Counted from the first letter of the stretch, positions 38,284-48,029 are shown. The stretch is DNA of 64,000 nt from Bisgaard Taxon 45 (GCA_030783905.1 JAQAHH010000009.1:62001-126000), one strand, 5' to 3'. Notes: a model not told the origin generated them from the letters alone. A program made the numbers and translations.

Positions 38284-39195
38284 ATGAAATTACTAATGTT
38301 ATGTCGTGAGCCACGCTTATATAGCTGTCAACGTTTGAAAGAGGCAGCAGAAAATAGTGGACACCAAATGGATATTCTTGATCCCAATCGTTGCTTGCTA
38401 AAACTTTCTGAACATTCACCGCACTTTGAGATTTTCTATCAGACAGCAATAGACAGCCCACCTACCGTTTTACCGAGTTATGATGCCATTATTCCTCGTT
38501 TTGGTTCACAAAGTACCCAAATGGGTTGTGCGGTGTTACGCCATTTTGAAGCACAAAATGTGCCTTGCTTAAATTCAGCCACGGCATTTTTACAAGCGCG
38601 TGATAAATGGCAAAGTTTACAACTGTTGATGGCGCAAGGTATTGCAATCCCAAGCTCTCTGTTAGCTGGTTCAGAATTTCATGCACCGAATACGATGCAC
38701 TATGTCCCATCCCCGACCATCTTGAAAACTTTAACGGGGGCGCAAGGTATAGGTGTGATTCTCGCAGAGAAGAAACAAAGTGCGGTCAGTATTTTAGAGA
38801 CTTTAAAACAAGCTGAAGTGCCAGTGCTCGCACAAGAATTTATTGAAGAGGCGAATGGGGCAGATTTACGCTGTTTTGTGATTGGTGAACGGGTTGTGGC
38901 GAGCATGCAGCGTATGAGCCAAAATGGCGAATTTCGTGCTAATTTTCACCGTGGCGGTTCGGCGGAAAAAGTGATGTTGTCTGAAGGAGAAAAAAATATA
39001 GCCGTGCAAGCAACAAAAGCGTTAGGATTAGATATCGCAGGGGTGGATCTGATTCGTGCGAAACGAGGCACTTTAGTGTTGGAAGTCAATGCCAGTCCAG
39101 GTCTTGAAATGATAGAAAAAACCAGCGGGATTGATATTGCACTACAAATGATTGTACATCTTGAGAAAAAATATCAAGCGTTGCAAAATGGGTAA
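38284..39195 (+). CDS. rimK: Ribosomal protein S6--L-glutamate ligase
   Basis: ATP-grasp enzyme that adds glutamate residues to the C-terminus of ribosomal protein S6. About 303 residues from ATG 38284 (MKLLMLC, like the E. coli start); an ATG at 38278 would add two. Features: RLKEAAE at the N-terminus, [11 protein letters not shown], the glycine-rich ATP-grasp loop [29 protein letters not shown] and [14 protein letters not shown] with the metal ligands. Contains two uptake signals. ycfP follows 30 bases on. Confidence 0.93.
   Translation: MKLLMLCREPRLYSCQRLKEAAENSGHQMDILDPNRCLLKLSEHSPHFEIFYQTAIDSPPTVLPSYDAIIPRFGSQSTQMGCAVLRHFEAQNVPCLNSATAFLQARDKWQSLQLLMAQGIAIPSSLLAGSEFHAPNTMHYVPSPTILKTLTGAQGIGVILAEKKQSAVSILETLKQAEVPVLAQEFIEEANGADLRCFVIGERVVASMQRMSQNGEFRANFHRGGSAEKVMLSEGEKNIAVQATKALGLDIAGVDLIRAKRGTLVLEVNASPGLEMIEKTSGIDIALQMIVHLEKKYQALQNG
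38418..38426 (-). repeat. DNA uptake signal sequence
   Basis: Exact ACCGCACTT inside rimK. Confidence 0.8.
38778..38786 (+). repeat. DNA uptake signal sequence
   Basis: Exact AAGTGCGGT inside rimK. Confidence 0.8.
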
Positions 39196-39225
39196 AAGAG
39201 AGCTGTTGAAATTAAGGAGTCATAA

Positions 39226-39765
39226 ATGATTATTTATTTACATGGGTTTGATTCAAGTAGTCCGGGCAATCATGAAAAAGTGATGCAACTGAAATTTATT
39301 GATGAAGATGTGCGTTTTATCAATTACAGTACGCTACATCCACGTCATGACATGCAATTTCTATTGAAAGAAGTTCACAAATTAGTGTCTGAAAGCAAGG
39401 ATTCTGCGCCTTTAATTTGTGGCGTGGGATTGGGCGGATATTGGTCTGAACGGATTGGTTTTTTATGTGGTATCAAACAAGCGATCTTTAATCCGAATCT
39501 CTTCCCATATGAAAATATGACAGAGAAAATTGATCGTCCTGAAGAATATAAAGATATTGAAACAAAATGTGTGAACAATTTCAGAGAAAAAAATAAAGGA
39601 AAATGCTTAGTCTTTCTTTCCAAAGAGGATGGGATACTGGATTCTCAGCGCAGCGCAGCACTTTTGTCACCATTTTATGAGATTATTTGGGATGAAGTGG
39701 AAACACACAAATTTAAGAAAATTTCTCACCATCTACAGCGTATTAAAGCCTTCAAACAAGCTTAA
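39226..39765 (+). CDS. ycfP: UPF0227 alpha/beta-hydrolase-like protein YcfP
   Basis: 179 residues, close to E. coli YcfP throughout ([62 protein letters not shown]). The fold is alpha/beta-hydrolase, but at the nucleophile elbow the family has GVGLGG, so the Ser of GxSxG is a Leu here as in E. coli. It may not be a hydrolase of the usual kind; function unknown. Ribosome binding site AAGGAG. Confidence 0.88.
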   Translation: MIIYLHGFDSSSPGNHEKVMQLKFIDEDVRFINYSTLHPRHDMQFLLKEVHKLVSESKDSAPLICGVGLGGYWSERIGFLCGIKQAIFNPNLFPYENMTEKIDRPEEYKDIETKCVNNFREKNKGKCLVFLSKEDGILDSQRSAALLSPFYEIIWDEVETHKFKKISHHLQRIKAFKQA

Positions 39766-39802
39766 AAACACCAAAGACGACATGAAAATAGTCGTCTTTG
39801 GT
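39765..39802 (-). terminator. Terminator between ycfP and the CHI-like gene
   Basis: ACCAAAGACGAC (39770-39781) and GTCGTCTTTGGT (39791-39802) are perfect complements with a 9-base loop. On the minus strand GTTTTTAAG follows, so it serves mainly the minus-strand gene that ends at 39806. Confidence 0.8.
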
Positions 39803-39805
39803 ATA

Positions 39806-40417
39806 TTATGACACCTCATTGTCCCGATTTTCCAATGGGTAGTTGGGCGGTAATTCAGGATTGGTTAAGTCTTCCGTTAAAGGCGCAATTTTCGGTGCTG
39901 TATTTTGGAATTTTTCTTCTTTTTCTGTTTTTTCATGACCTAGTAATTTAGGTTGTAACTTCGGGAAATTCGTTTTAGGTGATAACCAGATACTTAGTAA
40001 CGCCTGCGTAAAAGTCGCATCAAATTCTTGATCCAAAATTGTATCATTTAGTACAAAGTAACCTTTTTCTTCGAGGGCAATATAGCTCAGCACATCATTT
40101 GGTGAAATATCAGGAAAAATGCTTTTTAATGCGTTGAGATAATGTTTCGTATCGATCGCGTTGAGTTGCAAATTCTCAATTTCTTTAATTAAACTGATAG
40201 CAAAATTTTTACCTTCAATCGGCTTGGCATAATTAAACGTCAGCATTAAGGGACGTATATTTTCTTCATATTTTCCTGTTTCGGTATAAAGGCTGATGGT
40301 ATAAACGTGGAAAGGTCCCCAATTATAATCCGCTTTACCCACATTCAACCATTGGGCAGAAAGGGGGCTAGAAAAGAAAAATAACAGTGAAAAGAAAAAA
40401 GGATTAAGTTTCATCAT
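39806..40417 (-). CDS. Periplasmic chalcone-isomerase-like domain protein
   Basis: 203 residues with a signal peptide (MMKLNPFFFSLLFFFSSPLSA). The mature part reads WLNVGKADYNWGPFHVYTIS, then LMLTFNYAKPIEGKNFAISL and LLSIWLSPKTNFPKLQPKLLG, the spacing and end motif of bacterial chalcone-isomerase-like proteins (CHI_3 type). These are not flavonoid enzymes in most bacteria; the role is unknown. The last about 45 residues are a Pro/Glu-rich, probably unstructured tail. Ribosome binding region is poor. Assignment rests on remembered family pattern. Confidence 0.68.
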   Translation of the reverse strand: MMKLNPFFFSLLFFFSSPLSAQWLNVGKADYNWGPFHVYTISLYTETGKYEENIRPLMLTFNYAKPIEGKNFAISLIKEIENLQLNAIDTKHYLNALKSIFPDISPNDVLSYIALEEKGYFVLNDTILDQEFDATFTQALLSIWLSPKTNFPKLQPKLLGHEKTEKEEKFQNTAPKIAPLTEDLTNPELPPNYPLENRDNEVS

Positions 40418-40467
40418 TGATCCGCTTTAAAAACTGATTGGCGCTGATTATAACAAAACAAATAAAC

Positions 40468-40494
40468 AAAAGGCGAACTTTACGCTCGCCTTTT
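40468..40494 (-). terminator. Terminator after fumC
   Basis: AAAAGGCGA (40468-40476) and TCGCCTTTT (40486-40494) with a 9-base loop. On the minus strand it ends CGCCTTTTGTTT. 17 bases past the fumC stop. Confidence 0.8.
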
Positions 40495-40510
40495 CCTGAA
40501 ATTTAATGGA

Positions 40511-41905
40511 TTATTTTAAGCTTCCAACCATATCTTCTGGGCGTACCCATTCATCAAATTGTTCTGCGGTTAATAAACCTAAATTAACCGCTTCTTCTTT
40601 TAAGGTTGTGCCATTTTTGTGTGCAGTTTTCGCAATTTTCGCGGCATTTTCATAACCAATATGCGTATTTAATGCGGTCACTAACATTAAAGAATCATCC
40701 AGTTGTTTTTTGATGCGTGGGTAGTTAGGCTCAATACCTGCCGCACAATGTTCATCGAAGGATACGCAAGCATCCGCTAGCAGTTGTGCCGATTGTAAGA
40801 AGTTCGCAGCCATAACAGGTTTAAACACGTTTAATTGGAAATGACCTTGTGTACCCGCAAAGGAAATGGTGGTGTCATTCCCTAACACTTGTGCACAGAC
40901 CATTGTCATGGCTTCACATTGGGTTGGGTTAACTTTACCCGGCATGATGGATGAACCAGGCTCATTTTCAGGAATTAAAATTTCACCAATACCAGAACGT
41001 GGACCCGAGGCTAGTAAACGGATATCGTTTGCAATTTTGTATAAAGATACCGCTAATTGTTTTAACGCACCATGTGTTTCCACTACCGCATCATGTGTAG
41101 CTAAGGCTTCAAATTTATTTTCTGCCGTAATAAACGGTAAGCCAGTGAATTTTGCAATGTAATCGGCTACTTTCACATCATAACCTTTTGGTGTATTTAA
41201 CCCTGTACCCACCGCGGTACCACCAAGGGCTAATTGTGCTAAATGAGGTAGCGTATTTTTCAAAGCACGTAAACCAAAATCTAATTGTGCCGCATAAGCA
41301 GAGAATTCTTGACCTAAGGTTAATGGGGTGGCATCCATTAAGTGAGTTCGACCAATTTTCACCACATCTTTAAAGGCTTCTGCTTTCTGCGCTAAGGTTT
41401 TTTGTAAACGTTCTACGCATGGAATGGTAACCTCAACCACTTTTTTATAGGCAGCGATGTGCATCGCGGTTGGGTAAGTATCGTTGGAAGATTGCGATTT
41501 ATTGACATCATCATTTGGATGAATAATGGATTTCTCACCGAGTTTACCGCCATTTAACACATGTGCACGGTTTGAAATGACTTCGTTGAGGTTCATGTTA
41601 GATTGTGTACCTGAGCCAGTTTGCCAAATGACGAGCGGGAACTGATCATCTAATTTATTGGCGAGGATTTCATCACAAGCTTGTGCAATTAAATCACGTT
41701 TTTCAATCGGTAATACGCCTAAATCATGGTTTGCATAAGCCGCCGCTTTTTTCAAATAACCAAAAGCTTCAATAATTTCTTTTGGCATAGACGCTTCTGG
41801 ACCAATTTTGAAATTATTACGTGAACGCTCAGTTTGTGCTGCCCAGTATTTATCTGCTGGCACTTGAACTTCGCCCATGGTGTCTTTTTCGATACGAAAT
41901 GTCAT
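40511..41905 (-). CDS. fumC: Class II fumarase
   Basis: Iron-independent fumarate hydratase of the aspartase/fumarase superfamily. 464 residues, intact. [20 protein letters not shown] at the start, the substrate-binding [25 protein letters not shown] and the signature loop [15 protein letters not shown] are all present. A near-consensus CRP site lies about 100 bases upstream. It is divergent from holC. Confidence 0.97.
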   Translation of the reverse strand: MTFRIEKDTMGEVQVPADKYWAAQTERSRNNFKIGPEASMPKEIIEAFGYLKKAAAYANHDLGVLPIEKRDLIAQACDEILANKLDDQFPLVIWQTGSGTQSNMNLNEVISNRAHVLNGGKLGEKSIIHPNDDVNKSQSSNDTYPTAMHIAAYKKVVEVTIPCVERLQKTLAQKAEAFKDVVKIGRTHLMDATPLTLGQEFSAYAAQLDFGLRALKNTLPHLAQLALGGTAVGTGLNTPKGYDVKVADYIAKFTGLPFITAENKFEALATHDAVVETHGALKQLAVSLYKIANDIRLLASGPRSGIGEILIPENEPGSSIMPGKVNPTQCEAMTMVCAQVLGNDTTISFAGTQGHFQLNVFKPVMAANFLQSAQLLADACVSFDEHCAAGIEPNYPRIKKQLDDSLMLVTALNTHIGYENAAKIAKTAHKNGTTLKEEAVNLGLLTAEQFDEWVRPEDMVGSLK

Positions 41906-42004
41906 AGTATTACCTCTTTTTTTAAATATTCAGAAAATTAGTGAAAGAATTCTAACACTTGCGGGGTAGATGTGGAATCAATCCAAAAGGGCAAAACTGA
42001 GTTT

Positions 42005-42020
42005 TGTGATTTAGATCATA
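42005..42020. promoter_or_regulatory. Near-consensus CRP site between fumC and holC
   Basis: TGTGATTTAGATCATA matches TGTGA-N6-TCACA at nine of ten positions. Probably acts on fumC, a gene of the citric acid cycle. TTTAGATCATAA could also be read as a weak FNR half-site. Confidence 0.5.
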
Positions 42021-42029
42021 AAGTGCGGT
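42021..42029 (+). repeat. DNA uptake signal sequence
   Basis: Exact AAGTGCGGT, intergenic, directly adjoining the CRP-like site. Confidence 0.8.
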
Positions 42030-42155
42030 AACTTTTTGGGACATTTTATGCAAAGCGAGAAGAAAATTTAGAATCAGACAATTATTGTTTTATCTTCTTG
42101 CCATTTTTCGCTAAAATCGTCAGGTTATACCTTTAACTCAGGAGCTAAGTTATCG

Positions 42156-42584
42156 ATGTCTAAACATGCTCAATTTTATTTATTAAGCGAGCAAGCAGAA
42201 AGGGAAAAAATGGCTTGTGATTTTGCCGCGTCAGCGTGGCGTCTCGGTAAACGGGTATTGATTGCGTGCGAAACTGAGCAACAAGCGTTGGATATTGATG
42301 AAGCCTTGTGGGCAAGAGAGGCAGATGAGTTTGTGCCACATAATTTATCGGGTGAGGTGACCACGTATGCCACACCGATAGAAGTGAGCTGGAAAGGTAA
42401 GCGTAATGCACAACGGCGTGATCTGTTAATTAACTTACAGGTAGATGTGCCCGATTATGTCAGTAGCTTTACTCAGGTGATTGATTTTGTGCCAGTAGAA
42501 GAACATTTGAAAGTATTAGCGCGTGAGCGTTATAAGCAGTTAAGACAGCTTGGCTGGCAATTATCAACAGAACAAATCAAATAA
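42156..42584 (+). CDS. holC: DNA polymerase III chi subunit
   Basis: Clamp-loader accessory subunit that links the tau/gamma complex to single-strand-binding protein. 142 residues with the family pattern: AQFYLLSEQAEREKMACDFA, ALWAREADEFVPHNL and FTQVIDFVPVEEHLKVLARERYK. Ribosome binding site CAGGAG. In E. coli holC directly precedes valS; here two genes lie between them. Confidence 0.92.
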   Translation: MSKHAQFYLLSEQAEREKMACDFAASAWRLGKRVLIACETEQQALDIDEALWAREADEFVPHNLSGEVTTYATPIEVSWKGKRNAQRRDLLINLQVDVPDYVSSFTQVIDFVPVEEHLKVLARERYKQLRQLGWQLSTEQIK

Positions 42585-42593
42585 GGGGAAACG

Positions 42594-43046
42594 ATGAAAT
42601 TAGCCGAAGCCCTCATGCAACGTGCGGATGCCCAACGGCGTTTAGCACAGCTTAATCAGCGTTTACAGCAAAATGCAAAATATCAAGAAGGTGAAAAACC
42701 TGCCGAACATCCAGCAGAGTTATTAGTTGAATATCAGGAAGTCGCCGATCTATTAGAAAAATGGGTGGTGCAAATTAACCAAGCGAATCATCACATTCGT
42801 TTAGCTAATGACATGAATATGGTTGAAGCACTTGCTAAGCGTGATCGTTTAAAAGAAGAACATACCATGTTAGTAAAACTGGCTGATGCCGCTTTGCCAG
42901 AACAAGATCGTTATAGTCGCAGTGAAATTAAAATGGTTTCTGCGGTGGATATTAAAGCGATTCGTAAAAAAGCAGATCACGTTGCCAAAGCCCATCGTGA
43001 GCTTGATGTTCTCATTCAACAGGCGAATTGGCAATACGATTTGTAA
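42594..43046 (+). CDS. DIP1984 (septicolysin-like) family protein
   Basis: 150 residues, highly charged and helical with strong coiled-coil pattern: MKLAEALMQRADAQRRLAQL at the start, LLVEYQEVADLLEKWVVQIN and MVSAVDIKAIRKKADHVAKA later. This matches the DIP1984 family, whose members are widespread and of unknown function; some are annotated as septicolysin without good evidence. Nine bases after holC, with AAGGGG as ribosome binding site, so it is cotranscribed with holC. Confidence 0.8.
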   Translation: MKLAEALMQRADAQRRLAQLNQRLQQNAKYQEGEKPAEHPAELLVEYQEVADLLEKWVVQINQANHHIRLANDMNMVEALAKRDRLKEEHTMLVKLADAALPEQDRYSRSEIKMVSAVDIKAIRKKADHVAKAHRELDVLIQQANWQYDL

Positions 43047-43047
43047 A

Positions 43048-43056
43048 AAGTGCGGT
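43048..43056 (+). repeat. DNA uptake signal sequence
   Basis: Exact AAGTGCGGT immediately after the DIP1984-family stop codon. Confidence 0.8.
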
Positions 43057-43068
43057 CTATTTTTAGGT

Positions 43069-43210
43069 ATTTTTACTCAGAGGCGAACACAAAAAACACA
43101 CTTATGGGAACGAAGAGCCGTTCATTTTTCTGAACAACTTCTGCTCCGTACAAGTGAAAGTGTACCAAAACAGTGTACTGTAACAACCTTGTGTTGATCT
43201 GAGTAAAAAT
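43069..43210 (+). repeat. 142-base element with 13-base perfect terminal inverted repeats
   Basis: ATTTTTACTCAGA (43069-43081) and TCTGAGTAAAAAT (43198-43210) are exact reverse complements at the two ends of a non-coding block. Just inside, AACACAA (left) and TTGTGTT (right) extend the pairing after a short mismatch. Inside are small hairpins (GAACG/CGTTC, GTTCA/TGAAC) and three GTAC words. It may be a miniature inverted-repeat element or a structured leader RNA of tpx. No clear target duplication is seen. Confidence 0.6.
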
Positions 43211-43255
43211 GGGTGGGTTAGGGGATTTAATCCGATGAATAAGAGAGGAACATTC

Positions 43256-43753
43256 ATGAGTAAAATTACATTAGCAGGTACGCCAATTGAGGTTTCTGGT
43301 ACGTTTCCTCAAGTCGGTGATGTAGTGGTGGATTTCACCACAGTTAGTGCAACCTTAGAAGAAGTGCCGTTAGCCAATTTTGCCGGCAAACGTAAAATTA
43401 TCAATATCTTCCCAAGTATTGATACGGGTATTTGTGCGACATCTGTACGCAAATTTAATGAACAAGCCGCAAAATTAGCGAATACCGCAGTATTATGTCT
43501 TTCAGCGGATTTACCTTTTGCACAAGCACGTTTCTGTGGCGCAGAAGGTCTAGAAAATGTCTTCACGGTATCGACTTTCCGCAATAAAGATGTCCATACA
43601 CAATTGGGGGTGGATATTGTTGAAGGTCCATTAGCTGGTTTAACCGCCCGTGCCGTTATCGTGTTAGATGAAAGTAACCGTGTATTACACAGCGAGTTAG
43701 TCCCAGAAATCAAACAAGAACCGAATTATGATGCAGCGCTAGCTGTGTTGTAA
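43256..43753 (+). CDS. tpx: Thiol peroxidase
   Basis: Atypical 2-Cys peroxiredoxin that reduces peroxides with thioredoxin. I choose ATG 43256 (165 residues, [11 protein letters not shown]) because AGAGGAA precedes it; an ATG at 43235 would add seven residues. Peroxidatic Cys60 lies in DTGICATSV, resolving Cys94 in FAQARFCG; the family TLAG and [11 protein letters not shown] motifs are present. Lies between the holC pair and valS, with a 209-base leader that contains the inverted-repeat element. Confidence 0.95.
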   Translation: MSKITLAGTPIEVSGTFPQVGDVVVDFTTVSATLEEVPLANFAGKRKIINIFPSIDTGICATSVRKFNEQAAKLANTAVLCLSADLPFAQARFCGAEGLENVFTVSTFRNKDVHTQLGVDIVEGPLAGLTARAVIVLDESNRVLHSELVPEIKQEPNYDAALAVL

Positions 43754-43967
43754 TTGTTTGTCTGTTTACAGGTAATGCGAGAGAAAGTGGTGACTGAAGG
43801 GTAAGTGTGCCACTTTGTTGCCTGGTTAATTTATTGATACTCAAAAGAGGCGTGAAAAAAGATAAGTTTCAACATCTGGCAGGACGCTCTGGCAAATCTT
43901 ATGAATGAATAAAAACCGTTAGACAGAAAGAATTAAAGATAGAACAAGATAAGAAAGAGAATAATCA

Positions 43968-46832
43968 ATGACACAAAACTTTGAAATGGCAGATCGTTTT
44001 ACGCCATCTGCAGTGGAACAAGCCCTGTATAAACACTGGGAAGAAAGCGGTTATTTTAAACCGTCGGAAGATACTTCAAAACCAAGCTATTCAATTGCGA
44101 TTCCACCGCCGAACGTCACCGGGAGCCTGCACATGGGGCACGCTTTCCAACAAACTTTGATGGATATTTTAATCCGTTTCAACCGTATGGAAGGGCACAA
44201 TACCTTGTGGCAAACGGGGACAGACCACGCAGGGATTGCCACGCAAATGGTGGTGGAGCGTAAAATTGCGGCAGAAGAAGGCAAAACGCGTCATGATTAT
44301 GGGCGTGAAGCGTTCATTAATAAAATTTGGGATTGGAAAGCCTATTCTGGTGGCACAATTAGCCAACAAATGCGTCGTTTAGGTAACTCAATCGACTGGG
44401 ATCGTGAACGTTTCACCATGGACGAAGGCTTGTCTGAAGCGGTGAAAGAAGTGTTTGTGCGTTTACACGAAGAAGGCTTAATTTACCGTGGTAAACGTTT
44501 GGTGAACTGGGATCCAAAATTACATACAGCGATTTCTGATCTTGAAGTGGAAAACAAAGAAAGCAAAGGGTCACTTTGGCATTTCCGTTATCCATTAGTC
44601 AATGGCGCGAAAACCGCAGACGGTAAAGATTACTTAGTGGTGGCGACCACTCGTCCAGAAACCATGTTGGGCGATACGGCGGTGGCGGTTCATCCTGAAG
44701 ATGAACGTTATCAATCGTTGATTGGCAAAACCGTTGTTTTACCTTTAGCCAATCGTGAAATTCCAATTATTGCCGATGATTATGTGGATCGTGAATTTGG
44801 GACAGGTGTGGTGAAAATTACGCCAGCTCACGACTTCAACGACTACGAAGTGGGGAAACGTCACCAATTACCTATGGTGAACGTGATGACTTTAAATGCG
44901 GATATTCGTGCGGAAGCGGAGATCATTGGTTCAGACGGCAAAACTCTTGAAAATTACACCGCACTTATTCCAGCCAAATATCAAGGTATGGAACGTTTTG
45001 CAGCACGTAAACAAATCGTGGCAGATTTTGAGGAATTAAGCTTATTAGATGAAATCAAACCGCACGATTTGAAAGTGCCTTACGGCGATCGTGGTGGTGT
45101 ACCAATCGAGCCAATGTTAACCGACCAATGGTATGTGAGCGTAAAACCGCTTGCAGAAGTGGCAGTAAAAGCAGTAGAAGATGGCGAAATCCAATTCGTA
45201 CCAAAACAGTATGAAAACCTGTATTTCTCTTGGATGCGTGATATTCAAGATTGGTGTATTTCTCGCCAATTATGGTGGGGACATCGTATTCCAGCTTGGT
45301 ATGATGAACAAGGCAATGTGTATGTTGCACGTGATGAAGCCGAAGTGCGAGCAAAACACAATTTGCCTGCAGATTTACCATTAAAACAAGATGAAGACGT
45401 GCTAGATACCTGGTTCTCATCTGGTCTATGGACGTTCTCAACATTAGGTTGGCCAAAACAAACGCCTGATCTGAAAATGTTCCATTCAACTGATGTGTTG
45501 ATCACGGGCTTTGACATCATTTTCTTCTGGGTGGCACGAATGATCATGTTCACCATGCATTTTGTCAAAGATGAAAATGGCAAGCCACAAGTGCCATTTA
45601 AAACCGTGTATGTGACAGGCTTAATTCGTGATGAACAAGGACAAAAAATGTCCAAGTCGAAAGGTAACGTCATTGATCCATTGGATATGATTGACGGTAT
45701 TAACCTCGAAAACCTGTTAGAAAAACGCACAGGCAACATGATGCAGCCACAATTGGCGGAAAAAATTGCCAAAGCCACCATTAAAGCCTTCCCTGAGGGC
45801 ATTGCAGAGCACGGCACCGATGCCTTGCGTTTCACTTTGACGGCATTAGCCACTAACGGACGTGACATCAACTGGGATATGAAACGCTTAGAAGGCTATC
45901 GCAATTTCTGTAACAAATTATGGAATGCCAGCCGTTTTGTGTTGACCAATGATAACTTGGATCTCAGCGAAGGTTCGGTGGAGTATTCGGTGGCGGATCG
46001 TTGGATCCAGTCAGAATTTAATCGCACGGTAGAGGCGTTCCGCAGTGCATTAGCACAATTCCGTTTCGATTTATGTGCAACCGCACTGTATGAGTTCACT
46101 TGGAACCAATTCTGTGACTGGTATTTAGAATTAACGAAACCCGTGTTTGCCAACGGCAGTGCCGCCCAAAAACGAGGGGCAAGCCAAACCTTAATCCATG
46201 TGTTGGAAAAATTATTGCGTTTAACTCATCCTGTGATGCCATTTATCACTGAAGAAATTTGGCAGAAAGTAAAAGGGTTTGCAGGGGTAGCGGGCGAAAG
46301 CATTATGTTGCAAGCTTTCCCTCAATTTGAGCAAAGTGCGTTAGATTATCAAGCAGAAGCAGAAATCAACTGGATGAAAGAGGTGATTGTTGCGGTGCGT
46401 AATATCCGTGCAGAAAGCAATATTCCACCAAGCAAAGGCTTAGATTTATTGCTACGTAACTTGTCAGAGGCGGATCAAAACGCGCTAGAAAACAACCGCA
46501 CTTTAATTCAAGCCATGGCGAAATTGGATTCCATTCGTGTGCTTGATGAAAATGAGGACGCCCCACTTTCCGTGGCAAAATTGGTGAACAAGGCGGAATT
46601 GCTGGTGCCAATGGCAGGCTTTATCAATAAAGAAGCCGAACTTACTCGTTTAAATAAAGAGATTGAAAAATACCAAGGTGAAATCCAACGTATTGAAAAT
46701 AAACTCGCCAACGAAGCTTTCGTCGCCAAAGCCCCACCAGCTGTGATCGAAAAAGAACGTGCCAAAATGGCAGAATACGCTGAAGGGTTAACTAAACTCA
46801 AACAGCAGTATTTGGCTATTGAGGCTCTTTAG
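43968..46832 (+). CDS. valS: Valyl-tRNA synthetase
   Basis: Class Ia aminoacyl-tRNA synthetase, 954 residues, full length. HIGH-type motif [14 protein letters not shown] near residue 45, editing domain with [19 protein letters not shown] motif [10 protein letters not shown], and a C-terminal coiled-coil (about 890-954) usual in ValRS. It is preceded by 214 bases of non-coding sequence; within it AAGTGG (43783-43788) and CCACTT (43809-43814) could pair as a leader hairpin. Contains two uptake signals. Confidence 0.97.
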   Translation: MTQNFEMADRFTPSAVEQALYKHWEESGYFKPSEDTSKPSYSIAIPPPNVTGSLHMGHAFQQTLMDILIRFNRMEGHNTLWQTGTDHAGIATQMVVERKIAAEEGKTRHDYGREAFINKIWDWKAYSGGTISQQMRRLGNSIDWDRERFTMDEGLSEAVKEVFVRLHEEGLIYRGKRLVNWDPKLHTAISDLEVENKESKGSLWHFRYPLVNGAKTADGKDYLVVATTRPETMLGDTAVAVHPEDERYQSLIGKTVVLPLANREIPIIADDYVDREFGTGVVKITPAHDFNDYEVGKRHQLPMVNVMTLNADIRAEAEIIGSDGKTLENYTALIPAKYQGMERFAARKQIVADFEELSLLDEIKPHDLKVPYGDRGGVPIEPMLTDQWYVSVKPLAEVAVKAVEDGEIQFVPKQYENLYFSWMRDIQDWCISRQLWWGHRIPAWYDEQGNVYVARDEAEVRAKHNLPADLPLKQDEDVLDTWFSSGLWTFSTLGWPKQTPDLKMFHSTDVLITGFDIIFFWVARMIMFTMHFVKDENGKPQVPFKTVYVTGLIRDEQGQKMSKSKGNVIDPLDMIDGINLENLLEKRTGNMMQPQLAEKIAKATIKAFPEGIAEHGTDALRFTLTALATNGRDINWDMKRLEGYRNFCNKLWNASRFVLTNDNLDLSEGSVEYSVADRWIQSEFNRTVEAFRSALAQFRFDLCATALYEFTWNQFCDWYLELTKPVFANGSAAQKRGASQTLIHVLEKLLRLTHPVMPFITEEIWQKVKGFAGVAGESIMLQAFPQFEQSALDYQAEAEINWMKEVIVAVRNIRAESNIPPSKGLDLLLRNLSEADQNALENNRTLIQAMAKLDSIRVLDENEDAPLSVAKLVNKAELLVPMAGFINKEAELTRLNKEIEKYQGEIQRIENKLANEAFVAKAPPAVIEKERAKMAEYAEGLTKLKQQYLAIEAL
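44958..44966 (-). repeat. DNA uptake signal sequence
   Basis: Exact ACCGCACTT inside valS. Confidence 0.8.
46495..46503 (-). repeat. DNA uptake signal sequence
   Basis: Exact ACCGCACTT inside valS; the last copy before the restriction-modification cluster. Confidence 0.8.
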
Positions 46833-46840
46833 TTGAAAAC

Positions 46841-46871
46841 AAAGAAGTATTTTTAATTATAATACTTCTTT
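46841..46871 (+). terminator. Hairpin after valS
   Basis: AAAGAAGTATT and AATACTTCTTT are perfect complements with a 9-base AT-only loop, eight bases after the stop. Only three T follow, so termination is probably shared with the next hairpin. Confidence 0.55.
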
Positions 46872-46885
46872 ATTGAGAAGTCATT

Positions 46886-46910
46886 AGGCGAGCTTATAGC
46901 TTGCCTTTTT
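46886..46910 (+). terminator. Terminator between valS and the R-M cluster
   Basis: GGCGAGCT-TAT-AGCTTGCC (one G-T pair) followed by T5. Closes valS; the restriction-modification genes begin 54 bases later. Confidence 0.75.
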
Positions 46911-46924
46911 ATCTCTGTTATCTA

Positions 46925-46948
46925 ATGTAACTATTATTTTTATTACAT
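46925..46948. promoter_or_regulatory. Inverted repeat before M1, candidate operator
   Basis: ATGTAA-N12-TTACAT lies 16 bases before the M1 start. Restriction-modification systems are often self-regulated from such a place, but this is a weak pattern in AT-rich DNA. Confidence 0.25.
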
Positions 46949-46963
46949 ATTTTTGAGTAAATA

Positions 46964-48028
46964 ATGAAGAAATGGACTGTAATTGATTTATTTTCAGGAG
47001 CTGGAGGGCTTTCAAGAGGATTCTATGATGCTGGTTATAGTGTTGTGATCGGTGTCGATTTTGATGATTTTGCTTTGAAAACCTTTGAATATAACCATGG
47101 TGATGCCAAGGCTTTAAAATTAGATTTATTTAATCTAGAGAACATTAATGTTTTAAAAAACGAATTTGCTAAGTACGATACTAAACTTGATGTGTTAGTT
47201 GGTGGCCCACCTTGTCAGGGTTTTTCTTTAGCTGGGAAAAGGGAAAAAAACGATGATCGAAATAAGCTATATACAGCAATGGTCGAAGCAGCTAAGCAAT
47301 TAAAACCAAGAGTCGTTGTTTTAGAAAATGTTCCTGGTTTATTAACGTTATATAATGGTCAAGCAAAAGAAAAAATTTTTGCAGATTTCGAAAATTTGGG
47401 ATACAAAATGAATGTGAAAGTATTATATGCTCCAGATTATGGTATCCCCCAGATCAGAAAACGGGCTTTTTTTGTAGGTTTACTTGATTCAGAGCTCCAA
47501 TTTGAATTTCCATCAGCATCAATCTCTCCGAGCCAATATATAACTTGCGAAGAGGCAATTTCTGATTTACCAGCTTTGGAAGGGGTATATGGTGATGATA
47601 TTCAAGATTATGAGCATCCTCCGCTTTCTGATTACCAAAGAGAAATGAGAGCTAATTCATTAAAAATTTATAATCATATAGGCTCTATTCATTCTGAAAA
47701 AACAGTAAAAATGATATCTTTAGTTCCAGAAGGGAAAAATTACAAAGCGTTACCCTCAGAATATCAAGGTATATATAAATATAATGAGGCATTGACTCGT
47801 TATCATAGTAAAAAACCATCTTTAACTATTAATACAGGTCACAGATCTCATTTTCATTACAAATGGAATCGTATTCCTACAGTTAGAGAAAGTGCCAGAT
47901 TACAATCTTTTGTGGATGATTTTATTTTTTTTGGAAATAAATCGGAGCAATATAAACAAGTAGGTAATGCAGTCCCACCTAAGTTGGGATATGCAATTGC
48001 AAATCAAATTAAAAAATATCTTAAATAA
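46964..48028 (+). CDS. DNA cytosine-5 methyltransferase M1 of a McrB-type R-M system
   Basis: 354-residue m5C methyltransferase, protecting host DNA from the R1-R2 nuclease. Motifs in order: I DLFSGAGGLSRGF (6-18), IV GGPPCQGFS with catalytic Cys84, VI LENVPGLL, VIII QIRKRAFFVG, IX RESARLQSF and X QVGNAVPPKLG. The target-recognition region lies about 190-290 between VIII and IX. Intact. Arginine codons are mostly AGA/AGG, unlike valS. M2 starts one base after its stop, and the two differ in their recognition parts, so each probably methylates one strand of an asymmetric site (inference from LlaJI-type systems). Recognition sequence cannot be read from the sequence. Confidence 0.93.
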   Translation: MKKWTVIDLFSGAGGLSRGFYDAGYSVVIGVDFDDFALKTFEYNHGDAKALKLDLFNLENINVLKNEFAKYDTKLDVLVGGPPCQGFSLAGKREKNDDRNKLYTAMVEAAKQLKPRVVVLENVPGLLTLYNGQAKEKIFADFENLGYKMNVKVLYAPDYGIPQIRKRAFFVGLLDSELQFEFPSASISPSQYITCEEAISDLPALEGVYGDDIQDYEHPPLSDYQREMRANSLKIYNHIGSIHSEKTVKMISLVPEGKNYKALPSEYQGIYKYNEALTRYHSKKPSLTINTGHRSHFHYKWNRIPTVRESARLQSFVDDFIFFGNKSEQYKQVGNAVPPKLGYAIANQIKKYLK

Positions 48029-48029
48029 T

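Noticed and set aside
42886-43197. 103-codon plus-strand frame across the DIP1984 gene end and the inverted-repeat block
   Set aside because: Starts inside the DIP1984-family gene in another frame; no binding site, no domain.
43309-43713. 134-codon minus-strand frame opposite tpx
   Set aside because: Antisense shadow of tpx.
45055-45489. 144-codon minus-strand frame opposite valS
   Set aside because: Antisense shadow of valS, His/Leu-rich with no domain.
45245-45871. 208-codon open frame on the minus strand opposite valS
   Set aside because: Lies wholly inside valS, which has all motifs of ValRS; the antisense protein has no recognisable domain.
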